Assembly (NCBI RefSeq): GCF_010015445.1
Contig: NC_053118.1
Coordinates: forward strand, 17,713,437 to 17,777,436
Origin: Perca fluviatilis
Taxonomy: Eukaryota > Chordata > Actinopteri > Perciformes > Percidae
DNA: 64,000 nt
Direction of reading: 5' to 3'
Shown in pieces: positions 33,460-46,266 of the stretch. The notes below the pieces were generated by a model. The model worked only from the letters and a program-made list of their open reading frames with translations, was not told the origin of the DNA and made no database searches. The number at the start of each line of letters is the position of its first letter. Within the stretch, counting starts at the first letter, position 1. The translations under genes were made by a program, and so were the position numbers.

Positions 33460-36400
33460 AATTGGTCCTTATACTTCATACTGTTAAAATGCATCATACA
33501 ATACTGTTCTGTACTGTTGGTAACGTTGCATGTGTGAATATACTGTACGATACCAAGTTTCAACCATTAAAGTCTATATTCACAATTTAATCTTTTTCTG
33601 TCGCGATGTGTGTCGGGTGTTGAACACATTTGTGCCTCATGAATCTTGAAGATCAAATGATTTTTTTCCTGTATCACAAGTTGGACATTTACATAACTGG
33701 AATCAAAGGAGGGCTACAGAGCATAGTATCCTATCCTAACACTTTGACACTGCTGACACCTAGTGGCAGTCAGGTAATCTTAGTGATACTTTTGTGTTAA
33801 AAGCAGTACTTCTCAAGGGGTCCGAAGATAAATCTGAGAGGTCATCAGTTAAAAGAAAGAAAAGAAATACATTGTGAAATAATGATAGGCCTATACATTT
33901 GAGAAGGAAACAAAATCACAGGTTAAACTGCTCACAACTCATGTCCTACAGTGAAGCCATAGGCCAAAAAGGGTACAATTATGGATTTTTTAAAGTGAAG
34001 TGAGATGTGCTTGATTATCTTTACCGTACCTTCTTTGTGTCTATTTGTACAGATATAGCCGCACTCAATACACAGAATTAGTAATGACGTGCTTTTCGCA
34101 TTATATGGATTACTCCATCTTCCTTCACAACCCAAGTAGCTTCTAATTATTAATCACACAAAAACATTTTTTATAAGAAAGACGTTTTTTAAGAGACAAT
34201 GTTTGAATGAAAGGTGCTGCCGGACTCCATTGCCGTTGTCATGTTTGGCGTTGACAGTTGAGCTAAGCTTTCATTTGGACAAAAAGGGCTGAAAATCATA
34301 GTACATCATAAAAAAAGAAAAGAATGTATTCTATCTCTGTGCTGGCAGTATCATAAACAATGTAGCCCAAGCCAACAAAACAGTGCATACTGATTCTTGT
34401 GAAGTACTAAATAATTGTAATGTAAAAAGAAAAAATCTTTAAATAAACCAGGGAAAAGATCACTCGTTAGTTTACCTGCTCATAACATTCATACATATGA
34501 AACTAATAAGTGGGTCACAAGTAGACATTACTTGTGAGCAGTGATACAATAATGCACAAGAAGCTAAATGGACCCAGTACTGACTGTTACAAGTTGTCAG
34601 AGTTATTACATTGTCACATATTCTTGGACTGAACATATCTCCGGAGGGTCTTAAATGCGCAGATGACATGGTGGCCCAAACTCAAGAATTCTTTAGCTCG
34701 TTTACAGCTAGATACATTAATCTGTCGCACGTGTTGAGTACACACAATGATTTGAGTCTTTGGGGATTAACAAGAGATGACATTTTGCAAATACTCTATG
34801 AATGAATCCTTAACCCAGTTCATTCCACAGACGCCATGGACTTCAGACAGATGTGAGGCACCTGCATGCCACATGAACTGCAAAGTTTTGTGTAAGTCAG
34901 AAATCTTGGTAATAAAGGTGTCTTTACACTTGCTTGCATCTTGCACAGACTTGCAGTCAGTGTCCAGCCTGCCACCCATGTTGTAAATGTCTCTCAGTGA
35001 CTACTCAGTGCCAAGTGGCATTTGTTCATTGTTGAGTACACAGCCGTTGTGTGTGTGGGTGTAGGTGCTCAGCGATTTTTCTAAAAGCTGCACAACCTGT
35101 TTGATTACTGTCATTTCTAGACTGTAAAGTAAGTTGGATATTAGAAAAATATGTATTTAATTAGCTAATACATTTGACTAGGCACTAATATGATATTGTC
35201 TGTTTATATTGTCATTATGGTCTCAGGATTTAGATGTGGTTGAACTCCAGCGTCATTTAAAAGATACTGATAATTGAGCTAGGCTCATTAAGTGCAATGT
35301 AAAATGCTCGGAAATGTTTGGACATAGATAGTAAGTCACACACAGCTGCACTCATGGATCAGTGTTTTTCCTCAGCTAACATCAATAAGAAATACAAATT
35401 GACCAACTGACAAAAGATTGTTTTACAAGTTTCTTGGCGATTGAATACTTTGTGCTCACAGTATAACAATGTTCGTAGAAGCGTATCCTATAATCTACAC
35501 ATACAGTAGTTGGATGTGGAGGTTGGACTGAGTCTGTATTGCTATGCACACACACAAACACAAACACACAGTTCTGCACAATCCCGTCTTTGTCATGTGT
35601 TGGGAAGAAACTGCTGGACTCGTCAGCCCAGAAAGCTGCTTGTCCCATAGTGCGGTGTTCCTTTAGCAACAACACAGGAGACAATGGCTGGCTCGACTCC
35701 AAGATCTCTTTCTTAGCCTGTGCTGGATTTTTGGAATCTTGCTCATGATCATGACTTTTCCTGGCTTCACCCAGGTATTATCGGCATCAATTTAGCTCTA
35801 TTCCATAATAAGAATCATGCTCTGAGCTTTCATTGAAACTCGCTCTCTGAAGTTGGCCCTGCCTCAGGTTAAGACCGATCATCCTAGAGGGGATGAATGC
35901 ATTTATACGGTCTATGATAAATACCCAGGAGGCCAAAACATATTCAATGTTATCGTAGACGTACCCTGAATCCATCTCTCTTGGTGGGAATATACACTAC
36001 AGGGTGGTTTGAATCAGGGAACAATGCAGATCTTTCAAGAAACACTGAGTCTAACAAAGGAAACTTTGTAACTGAACGCTACACAAGGGAAAGGCAGAGG
36101 CCATAAAACTGATTTGACCACACAAGTTAAGCATGCATGCTTGTTTTGATAACTAAATGAGATCCAGTCGGTCATCACTGTAATTTGGATGTTAACTTAG
36201 AAGCCAAAACACTGACAGAGCAAAGTTGTTGAACATGATAGCATGCTTCTTTGTTTCAATACCAAGCATGAGGTACTATCTGACCCTTATTTGAGTATAG
36301 GGACTTTCAATTTGTATAGTTCATTTAAGTCAATAAGTAAGTGTTCAATTCACAATTCATTTTCTACAGGCTTTACATCCCAGTTACTTCTCAAGGGTTT

Positions 36401-36520
36401 TTGTATAAATGATGCAGGTAAAGGAATACTTATATGCAACATTTGGAATCCCCTTCAACCTTTGAAATCCATTTGACATTTTTGTTTTCATAGACACACT
36501 GTCATCTATGCAGGTGAGAC
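33460..36520. other. Intergenic DNA, nothing recognised
   Basis: AT-rich, with no exon I can support. Paired open frames on opposite strands at 34611-34986 and 35382-35748 show no domain and no splice logic. Confidence 0.4.
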
Positions 36521-36523
36521 ATG

Positions 36524-36998
36524 CAATGGTGGAATGTAACTAAGTAGCCTACATTTGTGCTACAAGTGCTGTACTTAGGCACACTTTTGACATGGGCTAC
36601 TTTACTTGAGTATTTCTATTTAATGCTACTCTATACTTCTACTCCACATTTCAGGGGAAAATATTGTATTCTTTATTCCACTACTTTTATTTGACACTTT
36701 GTTGACACTCAGTTACTATTTACATTACAAAATGTTTGATTTTCTTATATGATATGATTCAGTACTATAGTAGTACTAATAGTACTCTTACATGTATTTG
36801 TCAATGATAAAAACAGAACAATATAATGTTCTGTAATATGCCATTTTGCATTATGAGTAGGTAGCCTACTACTTTTACTTACATTGAGTATATTTTGCTG
36901 ATCATACATTTTGAATTCAGGACTTTTACTTCTATTTAGGCGTTTCAGACTTTGTTATTTCTACTTTAAGTAAAGGATCTGAGTACTTCTTCCACATG
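36524..36998. mobile_element. hAT-type MITE (TACTT-rich GGTGGAATGTAACTAAG family)
   Basis: The left end is CAATGGTGGAATGTAACTAA. The inside is full of TTTACTT/AAGTA words, and the right end is GAGTACTTCTTCCAC. This family, common in teleosts, normally ends CAGTGGTGGAA...TTCCACCACTG; here the last bases on the right are lost and no exact duplication is visible. Confidence 0.7.
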
Positions 36999-37389
36999 GA
37001 CATATGTGCAAAGATGGAAGCAGGAATGTGTCATGTTTGAGTCTAGAATAACACCTAATGGCATTAATCGATTCAAGAAAAAGCAGCAGGCCTATATAAA
37101 GTAAACTTATTTAAATATGTATTCAAAAATAAGGCTATCGTATAGTAGGCTATTAATATAGTTGAGTATGACTAGAAACATTACATGACTTCTAAAAAGG
37201 TCGGCTATAGCTATACATGTTTGATAATTCAAGTCAACTATAAGATAACCAACGGGTCCTTATCGTAGACTGTATATAAAGCGGTCTTATTGTACATCCA
37301 TGATATAAAGAGGTCCTATATGAGAGAAATGCCTCATGGGAGTGCCATACATTCAGATGACAGTGGAAGAATTCCAGTGAAGAGCGGGG

Positions 37390-37500
37390 GTGGGCTGATC
37401 GGCCACGCGGCAGCTGCCATTGGTCAAAACAATGTGCGCGACCGCAGGAAAGAGCAGCACCGCGTTTTCTGATTGGCTAGAAGACCCGCTCGTCAAGCAG
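37390..37500 (+). promoter_or_regulatory. paqr7 promoter region
   Basis: Two CCAAT elements (GCCATTGGTC near 37414 and CTGATTGGCTAG near 37470) lie in a CpG-containing patch upstream of a clean non-coding first exon. No TATA box is evident. Confidence 0.5.
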
Positions 37501-37519
37501 CCATGTATCCTCCCAGCAG

Positions 37520-37652
37520 CTACGCGGTGAGAGCCGCCAGGCGCTGCTCCCGTCACGGTCATCCTTTCTCCGTTCACCCCTTCAAACAATGTTATCCAAA
37601 CCATTCTTCGACTGCTAAACTCAAGGATTTGGATTGATTCTACCAGCTACAG
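37520..37652 (+). other. paqr7: paqr7 exon 1 (5' UTR), start approximate
   Basis: It ends at CCAGCTACAG|GTATGT (37652/37653). The coding exon opens after CTTCCAG at 40146, so the intron is about 2.5 kb. The 5' edge is inferred. Confidence 0.5.
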
Positions 37653-38648
37653 GTATGTCCGCTTTATTAGTTTGATTAATTTCATTTCTAAAAACCATGC
37701 ATTTTTTTTCCCGGTGAAATGTTAAAGTGGCATGGCGTGAAATACGTTCAGATTTTCCTCGAACGCCAGTCCGTTTTCATGAATGTGCGGCGATATTTTC
37801 TTAATTCAACACTAAACAGCACACGGCACCGGTTTGTGATGCACACGGCGAATCGAAGCAGCCCTCCAGGCTCGGAGGAAAGGTGAATTCAAATTAATTT
37901 CCGACACTGGATCTCAAATTTCAACAGACATGTCTATCAGGTGCGGATTTGTTTGTGGGAATTCGCTGCAACAGGCCCATATAGGCCTGGGCTTTAATAC
38001 ATACAATATGAAACATCCTTCGTTATTATTGTCGAGCATTTGTCTTCACCCATAAATATTTGAAAGGATGGCAACCCTTGCTAGAAGCGGAGGGTGTGGA
38101 CGTCAAAACTGGTTATGTTACGTAATCTCTTCCCATTCCATCCACGCCTTTCCTCCTGAATCTCGGCCTGTGTTCATCCCACACAGCGTGATCTCTGTAA
38201 AGGCTACTGTCTCTGCCTTCCCAACATCTCTGGGAAGTGTAGTGCTTGAACCCAGAAAGATCTGAAGTGGGCACAATCCAATCAATATGTGCAGGCTAAC
38301 TGATTTTAACCCTGGTCCCAGTATATGTGCATACTGCTCTCATATTGGTTATAGCCCTGAAGACAATCAGTAGCCTACAGCGTGTACAGTTCATATTACT
38401 AAACAGAAAATTATATTTGTACAACATTATATTTGTACAACAAACACAATTTTCTGTTTCCAAATCATCCACAGGTCAGGTCCGAGTCATTTTGCAGTTC
38501 ATTTTGCAGTGCTATGATAATTTTGCAACTCTTTGAGTGAAAATGGTGTTGGAAGCACAAGTCGGACCTTTTGTCAACTGTCTTCTACCATTTATAATAT
38601 GATAAATTCAACATATCTTGTTGTGTTTCTTAAAAGGAATTAGCCATT

Positions 38649-38665
38649 AAAAAAAAAAAAAAAAA

Positions 38666-38719
<54 letters not shown>
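38649..38719. repeat. Poly(A) and (TA)n repeat in the paqr7 intron
   Basis: About 17 A followed by about 26 TA units. Confidence 0.93.
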
Positions 38720-38722
<3 letters not shown>

Positions 38723-39610
38723 GCCTATACATTTTTATAGCATTACCACCCACTCTCTTTTGTATTAAGAAATGTTTTCAAATCCTTCCTAAACCTCTTA
38801 AACATAGACGCTGTTTGAAATATTGACTCTGTGTTGAGTGCTACAGTCTTCAGGAAGTAATTTCCCATTTGAAATCAGATCATAGGCAGAATTTATGACT
38901 ATAAGGGCAGCTAAGGTCAGAGCTTTATTGCACCTGAGTGTCCTGTAGTGTGCAACAGTCTTTCAAAGAGATGCATCATGTTGTAAAGCAGCTAAAGGCT
39001 TGGGGACACAATCAGAGACACAGACGGTCAGTCGAAAAAAACAGAAACGAAGCACCACAACTACTGTCACCTCAATATCGACCCCTGCTCCCAGTCACAC
39101 ATGACCACATGCATCAAATGCCCCTGCACATTTCAGGGAAAGGCTGTATGTGTGAAAGGGGGTTACTGTGAAAGGTATATCCTACAATTTGAGAAGAATC
39201 CATGATGTATGAATAATCAAAACATCAGGGTAATTCACTCATTCAAATGAAAACAGTCAAAGATTCACTTATCAGCATTTTTGGTTATTAACAATGGACC
39301 AAAATGACTCCTGTGAATGGGGTCGCCGTCAGTGTCAAACAAACAGGATTATCACTCAACACGGCAATTAATCTCTATAAGAGCCTTTTTAGTCTATGGT
39401 TTATTGTTCTGGTTTTCTGGCCCATACCTCCACTCTCATCAAGCTTTCCAGCTTTTCAGCAATAAGCCCACTGTACACCACCTGCCCAGCACCAACCATC
39501 CAACCAAAAGACATACGGTTTCTAACCACAGCCATAACAACTTAAAAAGGTGGTGATGTCGGGCATCCCGTTCCCATCCATTTGACCAGAAGTTTTTATT
39601 AAGCTTGATT

Positions 39611-39865
39611 TAGGGTTGCAACTAATGATTATTTTTTATGATCAGTTAATGTATTGATTACGTTTTTGGATTAATCATTTGGTCTATAAAATGTAAGAAA
39701 ACTGCACAAATGCCTGCTACAATTTCCCAGAGCCACAGGTGACTCCTTCAAATTATGTTTTGTTTGAACAACCGTACAAAGCAAAAGATATTCCGTTTAG
39801 AACTTACAAAATCCGGAATCCGACGTTTTTTGCGTGATAATTGAGTAAATGATTCATTGACTGTT
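39611..39865. mobile_element. Partial hAT-type MITE in the paqr7 intron
   Basis: The left end TAGGGTTGCAACTAATGATT and the ATTTGGTCTATAAAATGT interior match the family seen at 2413. The right end is not recognisable, so the copy is truncated or strongly diverged. Confidence 0.55.
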
Positions 39866-39942
39866 TATTATTTCCATTTTTATTTCTGTTCATTGACCAA
39901 ACTACTAATGCACTCCTCTTTGCTTTGTGATAGTATTGCAGG

Positions 39943-39943
<1 letters not shown>

Positions 39944-40032
<89 letters not shown>
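39944..40032. repeat. (AC)n microsatellite, 89 bp
   Basis: Uninterrupted array ending 114 bp before the acceptor of the paqr7 coding exon. Its length may vary between individuals. Confidence 0.97.
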
Positions 40033-40036
<4 letters not shown>

Positions 40037-40152
40037 CTACAAGTGCAGATGCACACAAACAGACCTGGAGACGACAGTAGCTCAAAGCCAGACAGATAGA
40101 GACTAACTGACTGTTCGCTCATTGTTTCCACCCCTCTGGCTTCCAGTTTGCC

Positions 40153-41212
40153 ATGGCGACGGTGGTGATGGAGCAGATCGGTCGCCTGTTTATCAACGCG
40201 CAGCAGCTGCGTCAGATCCCTCAGCTGCTGGAGTCGGCCTTCCCCACGCTGCCTTGCACTGTGAAGATATCCGACGTTCCCTGGGTTTTCCGCGAGCGTC
40301 ATATCCTCACCGGCTACAGACAGCCAGACCAAAGCTGGCGCTACTACTTCCTCACCCTCTTCCAAAGGCACAATGAGTCCCTCAATGTGTGGACCCACCT
40401 GCTGGCCGCCCTCATCATCTTGGTGAAGTGGCAGGAGATCTCGGAGACGGTGGATTTTTTGCGAGACCCTCACGCCCAGCCCCTCTTCATTGTCCTCCTG
40501 GCAGCCTTCACCTACCTCTCCTTCAGCGCTCTCGCTCATCTGCTCTCTGCCAAGTCCGAGCTCTCCTTCTACAGCTTCTACTTCCTCGACTATGTTGGGG
40601 TGGCTGTCTACCAGTATGGCAGTGCCCTGGCACACTACTACTACGCCATAGAGAAAGAGTGGCACACTAGAGTGCAAGGGCTCTTTTACCTATCTAAGCT
40701 TTTGTCCTACCAGAGGGGGGCCCGCCGGCCCCCCCCCCGGGGGGGGGTGGGGCGGGGGGGGGGGGCCGCCGGCCCCCCCCCGGGGTGGGCGGGGGGGGGG
40801 GGGTTGGTGGGGGGTTGGGGTCGGGGCGGGGGGGGGGGGGCCCCCGCTCCCCCGCCGGGGGGGGGGGGGGTCAGACCCAGTTGTGACGTACCATTTCTAC
40901 CACATGGTCTTTTTTCTTATCAGCGCCTATTTCTTCTGCTGCCCTCACCCAGAGAGTTTGTTCCCTGGGAGGTGTGACTTCATCGGGCAGGGCCACCAGA
41001 TCTTTCACATATTCGTTGTGGTGTGCACCCTGATGCAGATCGAAGCGCTGAAAATAGACTTCACAGAGCGCCGTCCCTTCTACGAGCGCCTTCACGGCGA
41101 TCTCGCGCACGATGCCGTTGCACTCTTCATCTTCACTGCCTGCTGCAGTGCTCTCACTGCTTTTTATGTGCGCAATCGTGTCCGTGCCTCTCTGCACGAG
41201 AAGGAGGAGTAA
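40153..41212 (+). CDS. paqr7: Membrane progestin receptor alpha (PAQR7), internally corrupted in this assembly
   Basis: One coding exon, as usual for this gene. ATG at 40153 follows the acceptor CTTCCAG and begins MATVVMEQIGRLF. The next part is a strong PAQR match: VFRERHILTGYR, FQRHNESLNVWTHLLAAL, FSALAHLLSAKSE and DYVGVAVYQYGSALAH. After GLFY at about 40690 the sequence dissolves into G/C homopolymers (40717-40870). It resumes at 40871 in another frame as SDPVVTYHFYHMVFF, with GQGHQIFHIFVV carrying the two C-terminal zinc-type His, and stops at 41210-41212. Relatives have roughly 50-70 residues (TM4-5) in the gap. Intact protein on both sides points to a sequencing gap, not a pseudogene. 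In fish, Paqr7 is the oocyte surface receptor for maturation-inducing progestins and also acts in sperm. It may be paqr7a or paqr7b. Confidence 0.93.
40717..40870. other. G/C homopolymer block inside paqr7, likely assembly error
   Basis: Runs of G up to about 14 and C up to about 9 replace coding sequence, and the reading frame shifts across the block. The translation through it (poly G/P/R) is not real protein. Confidence 0.85.
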
Positions 41213-41238
41213 GAGTTGACATGAGTGTGTGTTAAAAA

Positions 41239-41248
41239 AATAAATAAA
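41239..41248 (+). terminator. paqr7 poly(A) signals
   Basis: Two overlapping AATAAA hexamers about 30 bp after the paqr7 stop. Such a short 3' UTR is possible, but further hexamers downstream (for example near 43178) leave room for a longer one. Confidence 0.5.
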
Positions 41249-41249
41249 A

Positions 41250-42517
41250 AGTCATTTATTTTACTCTGTAGTGACCATTCATTTAAAAATAATGTTTTTG
41301 TCAATGAAAGTTATCAGTTTGTGATAGTGACTTATTTCTTCTTAATGTGATCTGCCAAACTACAGTGATCTTAAAAAAAAAAAAAAAAAAGTGATTAAGG
41401 GTGTGTTTTTGTTACTTACAATGAAGAAAAGGGAAGCTCATCATTTGTCTGTAGCACTACAGGTAGTACTTAAACACGGCAAAGACTCTGCTTTTTTTCT
41501 TAGTCTGGTTTTAGTCATTGTCTAAAAGAATGTGGTTTTACTTCACCCTACACGAAATACGCTCTCTGTCAAGGTGAGCAGAAAAATGAGTTTCTTAAGA
41601 TGCCTTTTACCCAATTGTATTTAGAATAATCTGTCTTAATCAAATTGTAGCATTTCAAATCATGCAATCATTTGTTTTTGTTTTTACAATTTACAGTCTC
41701 ATGACACTTTGTATATTTCAGTCAGATACCAATTCAAGTTAAGTTGCTGGTCTTGATATCGTTTCTGACACTTGATTCTGCCCCTCTCTTTAGGGTGTCA
41801 AGGCATTTACACTGTGCCAAACTAATGTTTGAACATATTCTGGGAAGGTTAAGAACCCAATTTGAAAACCAAATATTGTACCTCCTTATTTAAAAAGGAG
41901 TTTTTTTTGGAGGGGGGTGTTAACATTCTGGTGAATTATGTTGAAAATGAGGCTGGCACTCATTATTGGTAGAGCTATGGATGGAAGATTACGGATGTCT
42001 CTTTGTTGATGCATCTGTTCAGAGCATGTTTTGTGTCCGTTGTCCGGCTGCCTATCAGACTTTAAATGGCTATGAATACATAATTTTCATACTGCTGCAC
42101 TGTTACACCGAAGAGTCCCGAACCCCATTTTTCTTTTTCTTAGTTTGATGACTTTTGTTATAAAAAATATCACAGATATGGCTCACTGATGTTGCTTAGA
42201 TTTTTTTTTTTTACCTCACAAAGTCTTTAAATGTCAGAAATGATCCATATTCATTATAGCACTCTCTCTTTATGATGGTGTTTAATGTGCCAATGAATCT
42301 GTTATTGCTTCAGTGACGGTACTACTGAGAGATGAATTCAGAGACAGACTGTCAGAAGTTGATTAAAAATGATGTCTTGACCTGACTGCGAATATTGTAC
42401 CGGTGAGACTGAACCTCAACACCCCTAAATATGAACCTTTCAACTGTGGACTTACTGACCTGGTCTCATCATGCACTGCCTGAAATCCTCACTGTATATA
42501 CTGTAGCTGACAACACT
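41250..42517. other. Downstream of paqr7, nothing recognised
   Basis: AT-rich with poly(A) runs. It may include an extended paqr7 3' UTR. No exon seen. Confidence 0.45.
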
Positions 42518-43035
42518 GGCTATGTTTACATGCATGGAGCAAGGTGTCTGTGCTGTTAATGTGGTTATTCTGGTTTGGTGTTGACTCTTGGAAATGTCAT
42601 AAATTCCAATTAGGCCTAACCTGGAGGAACCTGTTCAAGACCCCTCCCTTGTTGTGCATGGTTATGAATCGGTTGAGGCTCTCACGCACAATGCTAATTT
42701 TGTACATGTAATACTTCATCAAAAGTCTTCGTTAAAGGCTAATGAGATCCAATTGTCCAATGAGGCATGTGAGTCTCACCAGCCCTGTTTGTGGCCGTTA
42801 AATGAGCCAAAAAATATAAATAATTTATTGCACATGTATTGGAGTAAACCTGGATTTGTTCAATCAGGAAGATAGTACACAGAAAGTATTTTTTGCTGAA
42901 TAGACTGTATGTCGCAACATGGATACTCTGTCACAGATTATCTAAGTTGCATGCCAATTAAACCTGACTAAGATCTTAACTGGAATATGGCCAGCACTCT
43001 TTACTGTATAAGTGAATTTGTGTGTAAACGTAGCC
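42518..43035. mobile_element. MITE with GGCTATGTTTACA inverted ends
   Basis: The left end GGCTATGTTTACATGCATG and right end GTGTGTAAACGTAGCC are inverted repeats (GGCTA(T/C)GTTTACA). It is about 518 bp with no coding capacity. No clear target duplication was found, so the edges may be off by a few bases. Confidence 0.6.
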
Positions 43036-43383
43036 TCTGATGCCACCCAAGGTTTACCTTCATCCCTTTTATGAAAGCAGGGTGAAAAGGACCAGGATGT
43101 CTTCTGCCTCTTAAAAAAAAAAAAAAAAAAAAAATATGTGTGACTGGCTGTACTTATATTCTGTTGTATTTAAGAAAATAAAGTGTTACGGTAACTTCAA
43201 ATTCTCCTTTTTTATTTTCCACAGGGACCATGTGAGCAAATAAAACCATAATGATTTGACTCTCATTAGCAACTGCAAACCTAATTTCAAAATTTGACCA
43301 CTGCTGGATGTTTAAAGTTTAAATGGCACTGAATTCATAGCATTGACATCTTTTTTTTTTTTAAGATTTGTTTGGTGGCATTT

Positions 43384-43384
<1 letters not shown>

Positions 43385-43419
<35 letters not shown>
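43385..43419. repeat. (AG)n microsatellite
   Basis: About 17 AG units. Confidence 0.95.
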
Positions 43420-43421
<2 letters not shown>

Positions 43422-43501
43422 ATATTTTAAGGTGAAAAAAATCTGTATGAATTTATGTGGTTTGAAATGACCTGTAAAAAAGGTATACAAAATTTTAAGA
43501 T

Positions 43502-44238
43502 TTAAAGCTACATTGGGTAAAGAATATGACAACCCCCCATTCTGAGCGTGTTCTAACTCTTGCGGTGGCCGAACCCGAAATTAGCTCTTAGTATCTCCAT
43601 CGTTTACACGCAGCTGTTCTAGCTGTCTGTGTTACAACTGCATGACGTGAGTTGTCTGCCAGGGAAATCACGACTTTATGCACAACCATGCTATAGTTAG
43701 CCAAGCAACTATGAAACTTCAAATTTACACAAATAGGCAGAATTACCTTTTGAGAAGAACGCAGGCTACTTCGGTGTCCCTTTTTAAAATCCTTGCTCCT
43801 TTTATGAGCTCTTTCCATCTTGGAAAAGCCACTCCAATATTAACTTTGGTCTTGTCGCTTTGCCTGTCACGTCATTTTAATTCTCTTTTTAACTTCCTTG
43901 GCGACTCCGTTACATGTCCTAGAGAATAGGTGTGATTCTCCACTTTCAACAGGCTTTCAAATCTGCCGGCAGTCGCGAGTAATCTTCTCCCCCCTCCCTG
44001 GCATTTGGCACGGTGCCACGGAGTGTTAAAGCGCAAAAGGCAGAGGTATGTCCCTCTTTGGCTAATGTATTTTAAAGATGGAGGTGCTACGTGGCAGCTG
44101 TCATGGATTCTGAATGGCAGATTCTACGCATACGAGAATACGTTGATTAGTTGTTGGAAGTAATTACACATGAATGCGTACATGTTTGTGAAAGAATAAA
44201 GGGGTTTCAACTCAAAAAATTACACAATGTAGGTTTAA
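43502..44238. mobile_element. TTAA-bounded MITE, 737 bp
   Basis: The left end TTAAAGCTACATTGGGTAA pairs with the right end, which reads TTAAACCTACATTGTGTAA in reverse complement (16 of 19). TTAA lies at both edges. The open frames at 43588-43929 fall inside it. This is a common fish non-autonomous family. Confidence 0.8.
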
Positions 44239-46064
44239 GTATTCTGGTGGTGGTTTTACAAGCAGGTTTTCAGTGTCTTGTAGGATTTTAATTATTATGG
44301 CCTTTCTTTGCTTCCATAGATCGCAAATAGCTTCACTGTGATTGTATTTCACATTTGTTCATTCAGGTCCATGCAGCAAATGAATTGACATTTAAAATCT
44401 TGGTGAGACTGAGGGTTTATGAAGGCTAATTTTAAGCGTATGTCATTGTAAATCTTACATTTTAAGTTTTACTTCCCAACACACAAAAGACTCGTCAAGA
44501 TACAAGATTGGTTTATGTCTTAACTGGAGAACGTAGATCTTGTTGGCCTGTCTTTTCACTTTGCAGACAATACAACTGTTCTGAATGCAGATATATATTT
44601 TTTTTAACCTGTACCCTCACCAGTAATGTTATATGGTCACCAAAATGTACAACAGGCAGTTAATTTTATTCTCATACCCAGCTGACAGAGTAATGGCCCT
44701 GGGAAGGTTATGAGGTGGAAAATATAAATAATAGACAGTAAAGGCAGGTCTACTCTAAAATCGACCTGTTTTTCAGACATGTCTTATATTAGTCTTTTAA
44801 TCATTCTTTTTAAACCACCAGAGGGCAGCCTTGTTGTTCGGTAGGACACTTGCAGTTTGACCGCAAAGAAAAACCTATAGCATATTGAGAGGATTGTCTC
44901 ATCTCAGTTAAAACTGACTCTGAAGAGGTATTTTAAGGTAAAAAAAGTATTCTATAAAACACAAAAGATGTACAGTATTTATATTGTTTTGTCTGAAGGG
45001 TTTTGCTAGAGTAACTGACTGCTGTTAATTACAAGAGCCTTAATAACGAAGAAGCCGTTAGTCACATAAAGATATTATAGAGACATTTTTGGTAAAGTCA
45101 TCCTTCTGATTGTTGAACAAAAACAACCTGTTTATAACATCCTGTAAATCTGTAAGGAAATGGCTTCAGATGTCTAATAAGTTCAACAGTAGCAGTAATG
45201 AGCATACATTATTCATTGAATTACAGTGGATAAACAAATGGTAATATTTAAATTAGATGGCTTATATGTTTCAAACTTGACCCTGTTGGCCTGTTTACTG
45301 CTGCACGTAGAAACATGTATTATGTATCTGGTTTGTAAAATGCAAACCAGATGGCTATTCTTCTCTGTACGGTTGAACATAAGTCAAATATAGATAAGCA
45401 CTTTTTTTTTTTTTTTCTTGGGCAAAGAACCCCAAATTGTATCTAGAAAGAATAAAAATGTAGCATAATTTGGAGTTCTTCTGGGCGTGCTCAATAACTA
45501 ATTTATTTTAATCCCATTAAAAAAAAAAAAAAAAAAAAAATGTTTACAAGAATGAATCTTTCCATTAGGGGGCACAAATGATCTGCAGCCCAAATATATA
45601 TATATATAAACTGTATCACAGCACTTTAAATTGAACTTGCAGGTAAATCAAGACAGTTCTTCTTTATAAATGCATGCCATTGATAGTGATGCCCTGCTGT
45701 TGTAACATGTCAGAATATTCATTACAAGCCTTCTGTGGCCTGAATTACTAAACAACATGCCATTTCCTTTGTTGAATTAAACCTTCAGTGAAAATGAACA
45801 AAAGTTAATCATTGTTGTAAACATTTGCTTAATAGACTAAGAATAATATTACATGATTAAATCTAATGTTATTCATGCAGATGGTCCTCTAGGAACAATA
45901 GTTAGTGCGGCATCCTGCTCACGCTGCAGCCTTGTGGGTGGCACGCATATTGTTTATGTATGCACAGCGCATGCATGTTCTGTATTTGTGGATGGGGTGG
46001 CTTGGGTGTTAATGCTTACTTTTTATTTACATGTATTTAATTTTTTTGTTCCTACATTAGTCTA

Positions 46065-46067
<3 letters not shown>
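44239..46067. other. Intergenic DNA, nothing recognised
   Basis: AT-rich, with poly(A/T) runs at 45403-45418 and 45520-45540. It holds one CTCF-like word (listed separately). Confidence 0.45.
44815..44829 (+). promoter_or_regulatory. CTCF-like motif
   Basis: CCACCAGAGGGCAGC matches the CTCF core consensus (CCASYAGRKGGCRS) at every position. It points right, while the word at 16646 points left. The stmn1 and paqr7 genes and the transposase-like copy lie between them. Confidence 0.4.
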
Positions 46068-46101
<34 letters not shown>

Positions 46102-46215
46102 ACATAGAATTGTTCCGTTTGTTGATATTTGTCAGGAGCATTCATATAAGGTAACCGTCTCATCAAGCTTTGCCTTCTGCCTCTCTCACTCACTCACTCG
46201 CACGCACGCACGCAA

Positions 46216-46257
<42 letters not shown>

Positions 46258-46266
46258 CGCACGCAC
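46068..46266. repeat. (TG)n and (GCAC)n microsatellites
   Basis: (TG)n at 46068-46099 and (CACG)n at about 46200-46266, separated by unique sequence. Open frames here are repeat artefacts. Confidence 0.93.

Noticed and set aside
39880..40677. Minus-strand open frame of 265 codons opposite paqr7
   Set aside because: It is the antisense shadow of the paqr7 exon continued through a (CA)n array.
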